From Amphimallon solstitiale (taxonomy: Eukaryota > Arthropoda > Insecta > Coleoptera > Scarabaeidae): a DNA stretch of 64,000 nucleotides. A program made the position numbers and the translations under genes. Positions 24,256 to 36,301 of this stretch are shown in pieces. The first letter of the stretch is position 1, and each line of letters opens with the position of its first letter. Under the pieces are notes generated by a model. It had not been told where the DNA came from. It made no database searches and worked only from the letters and a program-made list of their open reading frames with translations. Location: positions 71,544,794-71,608,793 of the forward strand of contig OY720680.1 of NCBI GenBank assembly GCA_963170755.1, written 5' to 3'.

Positions 24256-26559
24256 CGTTTTATCGAGCAACAAAAATTTTCGTTAAAAATTGAAAATTTA
24301 TCCGGAAAAAAGAAGCTGTCGTGTAATTATAAGTGAAAATACTTAATCAACTTAAAGAATCACAATCAGTATAAAGTACTGAAAAAATTGTAAATACATA
24401 TAAAATTACATGGAAATGATATATTTAAAGCTTATTAAAGCAATAATTTAATAAAACTTTAGATTTAAGAAAATTATAATAAATCTTCAAAGATACGACC
24501 TTCTACTTGCGTACATAGACCGATTCTCTGTAAGAAAGAGCTCTTTCTTTGGAAAGTGTGGATAGAATTCTCGCCAAACATTTCTTATTTTTGTTTTCGT
24601 GGGCTGTCTTCTTGTTCGTTTTTCCTCATAAACATTATCCTTAATATATCCTCACTAAAATAAATCCAGCGATGTAAGATCGCATTATATAGGCGAGCAT
24701 TCTATTAACCACTTTAGCTAATTCATATCTGAGAGTATGCAACATTTAACATTTGACGGTCATTGTTATGGTAATGCGCTAGTGTTCCATCATCCAGAAA
24801 CTACATTATCAGGGAGAGGAAGTTATAATTACCATTGAATTGCCTAGTAATTTATTGTAAAAACGAATTCGATTTTCAAAATCTCGAGGTATTAATCCCT
24901 GATACAATTCTATGAGATACAGATGAAGTTCTAACGAGCGATTTATCGTATGGGTGATAGATTTCCGCAGTAACACTTATGTAGATGTCCACTTCTAACT
25001 TGCCAATTTTGTGTGGCATGAAGAAGACTCTCCGAATCAGACTGTACTTTTCCGTTAGCAATGTTTCAACTTATGATGCTAACTTAGCATCATAAGTTGA
25101 AGTTTTCCAAAGTTAGTGTATGAAGTCTATTTGGATTGGACATCATCAATTACGTAAAACAAGCAAAGAATTCTTTGGCGTTTGAACCAAGATATCTTGT
25201 CAATTAACTGGTCTTTTGGAATGTTCGTTATTATTGCCACAAACTGCAAATATGATGAAACAATCAAAGAAAAAACTGATAACTATAACACGAACAACAA
25301 AGAAAAACAATAACGACAATAATAATATTTCTAGAAATCAATAATAATAATTTGCAGACACTTTTACAGAAGCGGAATATATCTTAGCAGCTTTTTGCAT
25401 TAAGTTGCGGCGTAGTTTTTAGTGTAAAGACCGGTTTTTTGAACCCCGCTTAATATACTCGGTCAATTCCAATATTATAATATATTTATTTCTGCACAAT
25501 AGCTTTAGCTTATATAACTACTTTTTTAGTAACTTACTTCAAAATTGGTTGGTATTGGATTGCGTTAATGGCGCATGCGGACAGAATACGCTCACTACGC
25601 ACACAAAAATGGCGACAGTTCCACAAGTTCAGAGTGTATGCAATGAAAAAAGCCCTGAAACCCTTTAAAGTTTAAAGATATTGAAACAATCATTTACGTA
25701 TATACAATTTAAACTATTACTGTTTTATAAATGTTGGGTTCTTAGTGTAGACTTCCGTGTCGATTGAGTTTTTAAAAACTTGAACTTCTTATGTATAACC
25801 TAAACGTATTAACATCTAACTTTTTGAGTAATTGTATTCAATTTCTCATCCGAGTGGATGTTCCCTTGTAATAATGTATTCCTGGCGATGTGTAGCAAAA
25901 CTCTTGCGAAAACATAAAGAGAAGGCATCCCCAATAAAAAGTTTTAAAACAGACTCGTTCACAAAGGGCATCTTCTGGTGACACAATCGAATACGGTCAG
26001 GAATATATATCTAATACACGAAACGTCATATCAGCTACGATCGGACATAAGAGAGAAGGGAAAGCTTCCCATTTTGTTCGATTCAGTACTGCTCAGACAG
26101 AAATTTGATGTATTGGTAGGTTTGATAGATTATATAATAAAAAAAATATATATGCGGAAGAGGACATCCCTTTAATAACTACTATTCTACAGTAAAATGT
26201 CGATAACAGGCTTTAGAAGAGCGGCAGTGAATTAGTTTCACGTGTTTCATATCTTACTTTGTCAAGTCAAGATAAAAATAAATTCCCTATTTGTGCGTCT
26301 GTGAGCAGAAACATTACATTTTTTACCTTGACTTTGGTAAACTAAGTTATGATTTCTTATAATATTGGTATTTTAAAAAATATAAAAAAAGTGTAATAAA
26401 CCTTGAATTTATCCTTCATTTGATAGCACATTAAATCTTATTTTCTTATTTTTATAGACCCTGTAAACATTTCAAATGCAAAATAGGGCTTGCATAATAC
26501 ATTATATTATTATATTATAAAAAATAATACACCCATATAATTATTTTAAAAGCCTTATA
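24256..26559. other. No gene recognised; one perfect hairpin
   Basis: AT-rich sequence without recognised genes or TIR elements. It contains the palindrome at 25067-25099 (separate entry). Confidence 0.45.
25067..25099. repeat. Perfect 16-bp inverted repeat (hairpin)
   Basis: CAACTTATGATGCTAA is followed by one base and then its exact reverse complement, giving a 33-nt near-perfect palindrome. No T-run or gene end nearby suggests a terminator role. Origin unknown. Confidence 0.8.
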
Positions 26560-27660
26560 CGAGGGGCAAGCTACAATTATTGAGAATTGAAAGATTGGTA
26601 CCAGTTTTTAGAATTTTTATTTTAAATATGTTCAAAGTAATTGCCATTTACTTAACCATTCTGTCCTTCCATAGTTTAAAAGCGTTCAACCAGCTGTCCT
26701 TAGGGATACTATCAAAAAACAAAAAAAAACACTTAACGGCGATGTTAATCTCTTCTTCTGACTGGAACCTTTTCCCTCCAAATGTTTTTCGAGCTCAAAA
26801 AATAGCCAGAAGTCACACATCGCCAAATCCGGTGAGTAAGCAGGATGTTCTATAATTTTGATTTTGTTTTCTGCTAAATACTGAACAGTTGTCCCTGCTG
26901 TATGGGACGACGCGTTATCATGATGTAACATGATCCCCTTTCTGGACACTTTACTAAACACAGTAGGCAAACAATTTTCAACATACCATACATCAAAAAA
27001 CGTTGTGCACGTTTCATCGCCAGTTACGATTTTAGAAATAATTTGATGGCCTCCAGAATTCAACATATCTAAAGTTTGTTGGCAAATTCTAGCACGTTCT
27101 GCTTTTTGTAAATCTGTCAGATGATGGGGTACAAACCGAGATACAACCTTTTTCAAATGTAAATGTTCGTGCAATATCGATCTCACTTGCGAGGATCCAA
27201 TCCTCAGATTGGACACTATCATTGCATACGTAATGCGGTTGTCCTCTTCCACTATCTTCTTCACAGCAGCAATGTTTTAGGGGTTAACAGCAGTTAAAGG
27301 AGGGCCAGCTCCTTTTTTGTGTACCACTGACTTGCTCAAATTCTTTATACCATCTATAAACAGTAGCCAATGATGGTGGGAGATCTCCAAATGCCGATTT
27401 TAAACTTTCTTCACACTCATACGCGCTCAAGTCTTTCTTGAAATCATAGTAAATCATTATCCGAAAGTTCTCTCGTGATAATTCCATTTATCCGATAACA
27501 GAAGCTTATTCTACGGACTATTTCTCAGACACTATTCAACCAAATGTCACAAACTAAACTGCAATTGACAGATAAAATAATGCACTATTGAATAAACAGC
27601 AATTTGTTTTGCACGGGTAACTAGATTTTTCAATTCTCAATACTTGTAGCTTATTCCTTG
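26560..27660 (-). mobile_element. mariner element with TIRs and TA duplication
   Basis: The element lies between TA dinucleotides (26558-26559 and 27661-27662). The ends share AAGCTACAA(T/G)TATTGAGAATTGAAA after a more variable outer 10 bases (CGAGGGGCAAG versus CAAGGAATAAG read inward), a TIR of about 34 bp. At 1101 bp it is shorter than a usual 1.3-kb mariner because of an internal deletion in the transposase (next entry). Confidence 0.85.
26690..27487 (-). pseudogene. mariner (DD34D) transposase, internally deleted
   Basis: The N-terminal part (27487-27284) starts MELSRENFRIMIYYDFKK and contains the mariner HTH 'PPSLATVYRWYKEF'. After a frameshift/stop it resumes (27264-26686) with IVEEDNRITYAMIVSNLRIG, SRFVPHHLTDLQKAERARIC, IVTGDETCTTFFD (first Asp), HHDNASSHTAGTTVQYLAEN (second Asp) and EHPAYSPDLAMCDFWLF (third Asp). 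The second and third Asp are 34 residues apart, as in mariner proper. Between the first and second Asp the 'W..P......FWD..G.LL.DYL' section is missing (tens of codons), and the C-terminus is out of frame. Not functional. Confidence 0.8.
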
Positions 27661-28639
27661 TATTTTCACAATATTCAATATTTGTATAAAATTATCTAAA
27701 TATTAGTATATTTGCACTAGTGGACGTATCTAAAACACCAATAAATATAACAAATACCTACTATAATAGTGATCATAGCAATTAGTGTCGATGATTAAAT
27801 AAATAAAGAGTGCTTATAGTCATGTAGTGTCATAGTCAAACAACATACATACATATATTTAAAGTTATGGCTTTTCGGAGCTTTTTCGCACAGAGTGTAA
27901 TAAAGAAAATAGATTTGTTTTAAGATCTTCTGTAAATAAATTTGGTAAGTAACTTAAATCCAACCAAAGTTATACAGACTACAATTCATATACTGCCTAA
28001 CTATGCAGTGGAAGTTACAAAATTTAAAAATATATATTTATATGAATTTAAATATTTAGTTTATTATAAATGTCGGAAGTAAATAATTCCCATTTATTAA
28101 ATGTTTAAATTCTCCCATTTGTTAATTTCCTAGTGTTTGGAGAGCTATATAAATAATTGTTATGCAAATGTGTATTATAATTATTGTTCATCACCTGATG
28201 AAGCATTTTTAGAGCGAAATAATTATAGTACTTCTACAATATATCTATGGAACTTTATGGCGAAATTTCACTTCACCATTTTTATTAGATTTATTAAATT
28301 CTCCCATTTGTTAATTTCAAAATACTTGGACAGCTATATAAATGAATGTTATGCAAATGTATACTGTTCGCTTCATAATTTGATATTGTGAGATTGACTT
28401 CGGACATCTCCTCTATGAATGTACCTGTGTTTTATATACTTGCTCAAAATTTCGGGATAGTAAATGCTTAAATGGCGCTAATATCGACTTTTGCTGAATT
28501 TTATTTTTGTTGCCATTTAAATATATTGCAGAAAGAGTGATCTTAATGTCCATATATAGAAAATTTCTTTACAAAGTTCTTTTTTTTTGCGAAAACCCTG
28601 TCGTGATTAGAAAATGGTACTGATGGTGAAGCATAATAA
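27661..28639. other. No gene; direct repeat pair
   Basis: AT-rich, with a diverged direct duplication at about 28105-28175 and 28292-28366 (shared AAATTCTCCCATTTGTTAAT, AGCTATATAAAT, GTTATGCAAATGT), spaced about 190 bp. Nothing coding recognised. Confidence 0.5.
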
Positions 28640-29602
28640 ATTAGAAAACAAAAAAGTCATAAGGAGCCATATTCGGACTATACGGTGGATGTTCCAATTC
28701 TTGAAAGCCGCATTCGCGAAGGGTAGCTTGTCAAATGGCGGCATTATGGACGGGAGCATTGTCGTGCAATAATCGCACACCTTTTGTCAATTTTCCACGA
28801 CGTTTTGTACGAATGCTGTCCCTTAATTTATGCAGTAAAGACGCATAATATGTGCCGTTCACACTTGTATTACGTTCGTTAAAGTCAATTAGCAAAATGC
28901 CCTCACAATCCCAGAATATCGTGGCCATCATCTTTTTCGTTGATTGAACGACTTTCGCATTTCTGGTACGAGGTTCATCAGGTCGCCGCCATTCCATGGA
29001 CTCCCTTTTCGATAGAGGATCGTTAAACGGAACCATTGTTTTATCCTCTCTGACAATGGACTCCAAAATCGGTTATGGGTCATCTCCACACATGTTTAAA
29101 AACGATTGCGCACACTCGACTCGACGTTCACGTTGGAGACCAGAAAGAAGTCGCGGTACCCATCTAGCACTAATTTTTTTTATATCCAAATGGTCATGGA
29201 GAATTTGGTGAACACTTGTTTCGGAAATGTTTGTTATCACTGCTAATTCTTTCACTTTCAAACGGAGATCTTCTAGCACTAAATGTTCAATAATTGAAAT
29301 TTGTTGAGGCGTTATCACTTCAATTGGTCGAACCGACCGATCAGCGTCTTCCAGTGATTCTTGTCCCAAACGGAAACATTTTGCCCAATTTTTCACAGTT
29401 GAATACGAAGGAGATGAATCACCATACACGCCGTGTTTCGTGCGCAGTCGCGTTGGTTGGCTGGTTACTAAAAACTAATAGGCTTCGAATCGTCATATTT
29501 ATAGTGTACACTTCGCGTATGTGCATGCATGACGTGACGGAGTTTGAACACGTTTGAACCTGTATAAGCCTGCCAGGCCGAGAATGTATGGCACCTACCT
29601 CG
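28640..29602 (-). mobile_element. mariner copy, truncated at the transposase C-terminal side
   Basis: Same family as the complete copy at 33749-35001. The right terminus (29540-29602) matches it (GCC(A/T)GGCCGAG, GGC(A/G)CCTACCTCG next to TA), but the left terminus is absent and homology stops near 28640. The transposase reads YSTVKNWAKCFRLGQESLED, VITPQQISIIEHLVLEDLRL, VREDKTMVPFND (first Asp region, altered from TGDET), KVVQSTKKMMATIFWDCEGI and LLHDNAPVHNAAI (second Asp). An intervening frameshift and a stop after the second Asp leave it inactive. Confidence 0.8.
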
Positions 29603-31254
29603 TAAATTTAAAAGTCAATTGTCGCTCTGTGTATTTCTGACAAAACAGTATGCAATTAATCAAAGCTCTATATTATTATATATTGGATAGAGCAAATATA
29701 ATAATAATGAGAAGAATAAATATATCGGTTAATTCTTCGTATCTAATATTACGTACAGTAAAAAAAGCACTTTCTTAAAATCCCTACATTTTCGGAGATA
29801 GTTTGTTAAAAATGGATTAATCTCTCTTATATTTAAATTCAATTTATTCCCATTTGTAAAAAGTAAAAATAAATTTACTATTGCTATTTATTATCGAAAA
29901 TGTAAAATGTAAAAAGAATTCATTCCAGAATAGTTTGTCTAACGATAGAAGAGATTTCTCTCAAAGATAGTTTACAACTTGTAATTACTCATAGTTTCTT
30001 GCTAATTAATCTTATTCAGTCGTTGAGATGACGGCGCGAAGAGAACTTTTTACCCACACCTCTTCCATGAATTTAAAACCGCAACCGCGAGCGCTGTAAT
30101 TAATAGCGTCTTTGATAGTTAGAGTTTTAATTCAGGTAAGCAAACTTTTCATTAATAAGGAATCTAATTATTCCCAAATTTAACAATGTTTCCAATTGGT
30201 ACTTTAAATACACATTAAGAATTTAAAAAAATATCTATTAAATAATTCTTGTTGTATGGCGCATAACAATACCACAATGTTTTCTTTTATTTTCTATAAA
30301 TTAACCGTATTTCTTTGATAACGTGGTTTCTGGTCGAGTGATTCTTTCGAGAATTACGTGCTGAATTCCAAAAATTTGAATGACATAAATCCACAATTAC
30401 AAAAGTAAAATTGCAGACTGTTTCCGCCTTTCATAGAGTTTTTTGTCTTCAATAGTGAAGGCTTGTAACATAATACTTGCTAGATAATTAGCAAATTAGT
30501 AATAGTTTATTTATGTTATTTATGTTAAATAATTATATATATGTATATACGATTGTAGTTGTTCTTTTTATTGAAGGACAAGTAGGTATATTGAGAAAAA
30601 CTTAATATTGAACAATTTTAGTTTACGCTTCTTTCATTTTGGAACGTAAGAGAACCAACCAATTTCAGTAGCATATATTTGCCTGTAGTTTTGTACCCAG
30701 GTACATCGATTGCAAAAGAATATATAAAGAAATCAATCAGCTTCTCGAAAGCCATCTGGTGCGTAAATTGTGTGTGTAAAGTGTTTTACATTTCAACTTG
30801 TCTAATGTTACGTTAAGTTCTTAATAGCCGAAGTGGCAAGATAGTGTTATATCTCTTTTAATTAACAGATTTTCATGATATGCTGCTATATAGAGATTTG
30901 AAACAAATACATCGAGGAACGTATCGTTACATTTCTATAGAATATTAATTAATGTTAATTCTAAGAACAATGAATAAACACTAATAATAACAATTATTAT
31001 TATTTGCTATAGGGCTCAAACGAGCAGCAGTTATCACCAAATGTTATCATAAAACACATAAACATATTAATACATGTCATAATATACAGGGTTTATGATA
31101 ATTCCATACTAGGAGTTAAACATACATGCATTATAAAAGTAGTTTTTGAGATATTTCAATATATGTCTTTTTGTCAAAACAGTAATTATTATATTATAAC
31201 AGTATTTTCCATGACTAATTTATTAATCTTCGCACTATTTTCATTTTTGATTAA
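29603..31254. other. No gene recognised
   Basis: AT-rich. At 31082 TATACAGGGTTTATGATAAT resembles an isolated DD41D-type mariner end, without a detectable partner. Confidence 0.4.
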
Positions 31255-31490
31255 TTCTCCAGGGTCGGTTGGCACGCAGGTTGACAATGTCTTCCTCGTG
31301 GCGACGTTGGTTGTTATCCTCAAAACCGAGGGTCTTCCAACTGAAGCTACAAATGGCGGTCTGTCGACCGTATATGCTTTCATCTCCAAGGTTATCCCAC
31401 CTTATTCCTTGGCTACACCGTACTGATGACGACCAAGAAGTCAGAAACACGTGTCTACGGTTGCTCTACTGCAGAGTTACAATTAATATG
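31255..31490 (+). repeat. Diverged single retrozyme-like unit
   Basis: It aligns along most of its length with the units at 22210-23331: GGTTGACAATGTCTTCCTCG versus GGTGGACAATGTCTACCTCG, then GGCGACGTT, CTCCAAGGTTATCCCA, CTTATTCCTTGGCTACAC, a hammerhead, GGTTGC and GAGTTAC. It is clearly older than the 22-kb array and present as one unit. It contains no open frame with a recognisable domain. Confidence 0.75.
31418..31460 (+). ncRNA. Hammerhead ribozyme, diverged copy 5
   Basis: 43 nt: stem I CCGTA with TACGG, core CTGATGA, stem II CGAC with GTCA around CAAGAA (outermost pair C-A mismatched, three good pairs), GAAA, stem III CAC-GTG, TC at the cleavage site. Compared with the 22-kb copies, three of five stem I pairs and one stem II pair have changed on both strands so that pairing is preserved. 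That is direct evidence for selection on the RNA fold. Confidence 0.85.
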
Positions 31491-33748
31491 CAGGTGGGAA
31501 AATCTATAAATAAATCCACTGAAAAAACAATGTTAAATACACTTTACTCCACACTTATCATTCATACAACTTATATATTTTTTGAAAAAGATATTATAAA
31601 TAATATCGAAACGTAAAAAACCATTGTTTGTTATTCTTCCATAAACAAACCTTAGCTAAATACGAGGCCGCTACGTCCATGATTTTGTAACAATAATTGA
31701 CTTAGCATATGTCTTTTAAATCTGAATATGTGGGAGTGGTTCAATATTAATTAATAGGCATCTTCTGAGTGATAGTATTGGTCCAGTTTCGGCATTATAT
31801 TAGCTCTGTTCTAATTTTACCATAGTATTATTTATTTAATCAATTAAACTTCAAGATTTTAAATTCAAAGTATTATAGGTTATTTATTTTCGAAATGTCA
31901 GATACAATGCAACTTAGGAATATAAAAATCACTATGTTCATAATTTACATAGAAAACATTCTTATCTTGAAGCTTCAAGATTTTAATTGCTATACTTTGG
32001 TATCATATTTGTAATACATTTTATATTTTCTTAGTACGTTAAGGCAATATTACTTATTTTTTTACATATTAAAATCTTATTAATTATATTACTAACGATA
32101 GTCATATTAACTTAAATTACTTAAGATCAATAAGTAATACGGTTAAACGCATTAAGAAATTTAACTCTAAATAACTACATACTTAAATTATTAATAGTAA
32201 TATTTTGAAACAAGCATGTACATTATTCATCCGAACCCAGTTCAGCTAAAAGAATTTATAGTGTCTGCATATAATCTCAACGCTAACCTGCCACCTTCTC
32301 TAGAATTTCTTCCATATTTTCAATTTCATTTGTAATTTTTCAGTATAGTTTAATATGTTAATGGCATATCTAAAGTGAGTCTAAAATATGTTCGACTAAA
32401 ATTATGTTTCCATAAGGTGCTATTAAATGCAAGCATAAATTGCCACAGAATCTTAGAATCTACACGAATTAAGGCAAAGTCCTAGAACTGTAGTAGAATA
32501 GAAAAACTTCGAAAACTGTATCATCCTCATCAGAGAAAATAATGTATTCGTAGTTATTAATTAATTAAATTTCTGTAGTAAGCTAAAAGTTACACATATT
32601 TAATATTATGATATTTTTATTTTTAATTATACTGTTCATTACATTTATAGAAGAAACAATACAAGTACTAAGTCACTGATGTAAACAATTATTAATTAAT
32701 TCCAAAAAAATATTTTTATACAACAAAACAAATGCATATGAAAACAAAAGCTGTCAATAATAATCGGAATTCAAATCGTCTAGGTTATGCGCATGTGTAT
32801 ATAGTCCTAATCACAGTTTAATATTTTATTAGGTATTTATTTCGCCAGTTAAAATTTGGTCGATTAACGACGTTTTTAATCAAGGATTAGAGTTAACCGG
32901 CGTTGGAAAAACGCAAATTTGTACTAACCGGTGTTGTAATCAATGATTAAGCTAACCGGCGTTTTAATCGGAGTTGGAAAAACCGGCCCTCAGACTAGTA
33001 AACTTGTGAAGTAGAAATTTCAGCAAAAATATAAGGACTCCTACTTAAATCTTATTAATTAACAATATAAACCGTTAAACACAGTTGAATGTTAAAATTT
33101 ATAATATCTTTAATTTTTTTTTTAGAATAGTAAAATTGTCACAAACGTTTAGCGTAAAACTAGAATATCCGTGTCTATTAATGGAGATGCCAAGGAATTC
33201 TAAAAATACACTGTTTGTTTATATTCCTGGTTATTCAAATGAAAACGAAACATCTGCCTATTCATCTCAATTTTTGGCTTAGTAGAAGTATCCATATAAT
33301 ATTCAGTCGCAGCCGAAGATTTTAATCCTCCATGCCGTTTAATTGTTATAAAATCACCACTACTATTAACAATGTATGTTACACTTGAATGTACAATACA
33401 ATGTCCAATAAAGAGCTTAGGGTTAGGTAATATTAAGTAAGCAGGAATACTTTTTGTTACATTTCTTATTGTATTAATATACCAATTGAACTATTCAAAC
33501 AAGAACCATTTCTATATTACTGGAAGAAGCGTAATTAGTGTTATTTAACGACCCCAAGGCATTTATGGCAATATTGTAAAAATTCCAAAATTCCTTTTGT
33601 TTTGGTTTGCCGCTCATAATATAGAATGGACAGCCGTTAAGAATGTTTCTGTTTATAATAAAATTGGTTATAGAAAGTTAAAGGACCGAATTTATCTCAC
33701 TCTCGTGTACATACATTTAAGTGCGTAAAATCTAATTCTACCCACCTA
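31491..33748. other. No gene recognised; short CCGG-rich repeat cluster
   Basis: AT-rich, with one repeat cluster at 32880-32995 (separate entry). Confidence 0.45.
32880..32995 (+). repeat. Cluster of TAACCGG(C/T)GTT motifs
   Basis: TTAACCGGCGTTGGAAAAAC, CTAACCGGTGTTGTAATCAA, CTAACCGGCGTTTTAATCGG and GTTGGAAAAACCGG follow one another within 115 bp, alternating with AATCAA(G/T)GATTA. This looks like one end (with sub-terminal repeats) of a small non-autonomous element. The opposite end was not found. Confidence 0.5.
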
Positions 33749-35001
33749 CGAGGTAGGGGCCATAAATTCTCGGCCTGATATACAAAAAAGAAATTTGGAA
33801 GAATATGAGAATTTTTATTTTACAATGTAATCTCTCATAACTTCTATACATTTATTACAATGATTAATTAATAATTCGATACCCTTGTAAAAATAATCTG
33901 AAGTTTTTCCGTCAAAATGTTCTATAACAGCTGCTTGCAACTCACTGTGGTCTTTAAAACTATGTCCCCTAAAGTCTTTTTTTTTAATTAGAAAACTATA
34001 AAAAAATCACAAGGAGCCATATCCGGATTATACGGTGGATGTTCCAATTCATGAAAGCCGCATTCGCGGATGGCAGCTGGTGAAATGACGGCAGTATGGG
34101 CGGGAGCATTGTCGTGCAGTAATCGCACACCTTTTGTCAATTTTTCACGATGTTTTGCACAAATACTGTCCCTTAATTTATGCAATAAAGACGCATAATA
34201 TGTGCGCTTGTTAAAGTCAATTAGCAAAATGCCCTCAAATTCCCAGAATATTGTGGCCATCATCTTTTTCGTTGATTGAACGACTTTCACCTTTCTGGGA
34301 CGAGGTTCATCAGGTGGCCGCCATTCCGCCTTTTCGATAGAGTATCGTAAAACAGAACGATTGTTTCATCACCTGTGACAATTGACTCCAAAATCGGTTT
34401 TGGGTCGTTTCCACACATGTTTAAAAACGACTGCGCACATTCGACTTGACGTTCACGTTGGAGAGCAAAAAGAAGTCGCGGTACCCATCTAGCAATAATT
34501 TTATTTATACCCAAATGCTCATGGTGAATTCGGCGAACATTTGTTTTGGAAATGTTTGTTATCACTGCTAATTCTTTCACTTTCAAACGGCGATCTTCTA
34601 GCACTAAATGTTCAATAATTGAAATTTGTTGAGGCGCCGACCTGCCCGATCAGCATCTTCCATGGATTCTTGTCCCAAACGCAAATATTTTGCCCACTTT
34701 TTTACAGTTGAATACGAAGGAGATGAATCACCGTATCGCCGTCTAAACGTTGTTTAATGTGATAAGGTGTATGCCCTTCTTTTGTTAAAAATTTAAAGAC
34801 CGCGCGGTACTCAATTTTCGTTACTTCGGACGTTTTGGTGCGCTAGTCATGTTGGTTTGCTGGTTACTAAAAACTACTAGTCTTCGAATCGTCATATTTA
34901 TAGTGTACACATCGCATATGTGCATGCATGACGTGACGGAGTTTGAACACGTTTGAACCTGTATAAGCCTGTCAGGCCGAGCATTTATGGCGCCTACCTC
35001 G
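33749..35001 (-). mobile_element. mariner element, both TIRs present
   Basis: Bounded by TA at 33747-33748 and 35002-35003. The ends are inverted repeats: left CGAGGTAGGGGCCATAAATT, right (reversed) CGAGGTAGGCGCCATAAATG, both followed by CTCGGCCTGA, a TIR of about 31 bp. Length 1253 bp is normal for mariner. It is the best reference for the truncated copy at 28640-29602, from which it differs by point changes and small indels. Confidence 0.88.
33975..34850 (-). pseudogene. mariner (DD34D) transposase, frameshifted
   Basis: From about 34850 the minus strand gives, across frames, VTKIEYRAVFKFLTKEGHTP, YHIKQRLDG, YSTVKK-type HTH sequence, then an open block (34604-34287) with MLEDRRLKVKELAVITNISK, ARWVPRLL and IVTGDETIVLFYD (first Asp). 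A further block (34290-33988) has KVVQSTKKMMATIFWEFEGI, LLHDNAPAHTAVISPAAIRE (second Asp) and EHPPYNPDMAPCDFFIVF (third Asp). The second and third Asp are 34 residues apart (DD34D). At least two frameshifts and an early stop break it. The catalytic residues themselves are intact, so loss of function seems relatively recent. Confidence 0.82.
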
Positions 35002-36301
35002 TATATTAAACCAACTAATACATATCCGATAAAAAGACATGAATCCGTAGAACACACGCGATCGTCTCAACATAATGTTTCGTATCGTATTGTCACGTGT
35101 TCAACTTACAACAAATAGAAACCAACAGATGCGTCTCCGATACCGTCGGTGCATCATAAATAATATCTGAAAAACAGTTGAAAGATACCTTTTGATCCTT
35201 TCTTTCGGATGAACGATTTCGATGTCGCTTTGCGGTGGTACCTAACCAATTCCAGCAACGTTTTGAATTCGACTTGGGAAATATATTTATTCGACTCCCG
35301 TGTGGTACTTTCTGTGCGTATATGCCACAACAAAGACTCGAAATGGGTTTGTGTAACAATTTAGTTTGGACGCAAGTCTTTTTATAGTGTGCTTTTCGTA
35401 TTAAATCATCCCGGTAACTTAGGTTTTACACGAGAAGAATTAATGGGAGGCGAATTTGTTATCCACCGTTATGATTTCCTTGAGAATCGTGAGCGAACAG
35501 GATATAAGTAGTTTTGAACATCTAAGGAATATAAATGGAAATTTAATGTTTCATTTACATTCAAAAGTGACGTGAGCTATGTGTTTCGTAATATAACCGT
35601 GTGATATGCTATAAAGTGGTCTAAGTTACAAGTTGTTTAAGTAATTTCCAATGCAAGACTACATTACACCTAGACATTACACAAAATAAATTCAATAGAT
35701 ATTTTTGGCGAATTTCTTTCCTAATCACATTAATATCGGTTTTGGGATTTTCGATGTGTTTTTTCACAATTAAACTCCAAACTTCCGACATTAATTTATT
35801 ATTTTGAAGAAGTTATTAATTATTTTGATGTATATTACTTTGGTTAGCTATTATTTCATGGGGAATCTTATATGTTTACCATATATGTTTCTTTTTCATA
35901 GTATACATCTTATATTCTAATATATCATTTTAAATATTTACTTTCAATCCTGAATATTATTGCTGTATTATTTGCCAATAAACTGCTATTATATTATATA
36001 ACTAGTAGGATTTTCGAGCTTGAATTCGTGTAAGCTTCTGCTTACAGTTTTATTAGAATATCCTGTAAAGCGCGAGCATGGCCATGATGCTTTTTATAAT
36101 GTCCGATTTTCTAAACTTTTGACGCGCCCTGTATATACGTCTAATTTGAGCAAAAGGTAGTTGACATTTATTCGTTCCTATAAACTTCAACATAAATCGA
36201 TTGAGAGACCTAATTGCCAAATTGAATGTCATTATTGACATTCAATTTTAACTGTGCATGGGATATTACATATTAGTTTTATTGACAATTTATAATTGGT
36301 A
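35002..36301. other. No gene recognised
   Basis: AT-rich with scattered short open frames. Nothing with a recognisable motif. Confidence 0.45.

Noticed and set aside
28190..28235. CCTGATGAAGC...GAGCGAAA looks like another hammerhead core (CTGATGA and GAAA at a plausible distance).
   Set aside because: The sequences that would form stem II do not pair (A-C and G-G oppositions), and no stem I partner flanks it. Only the two short core words match.
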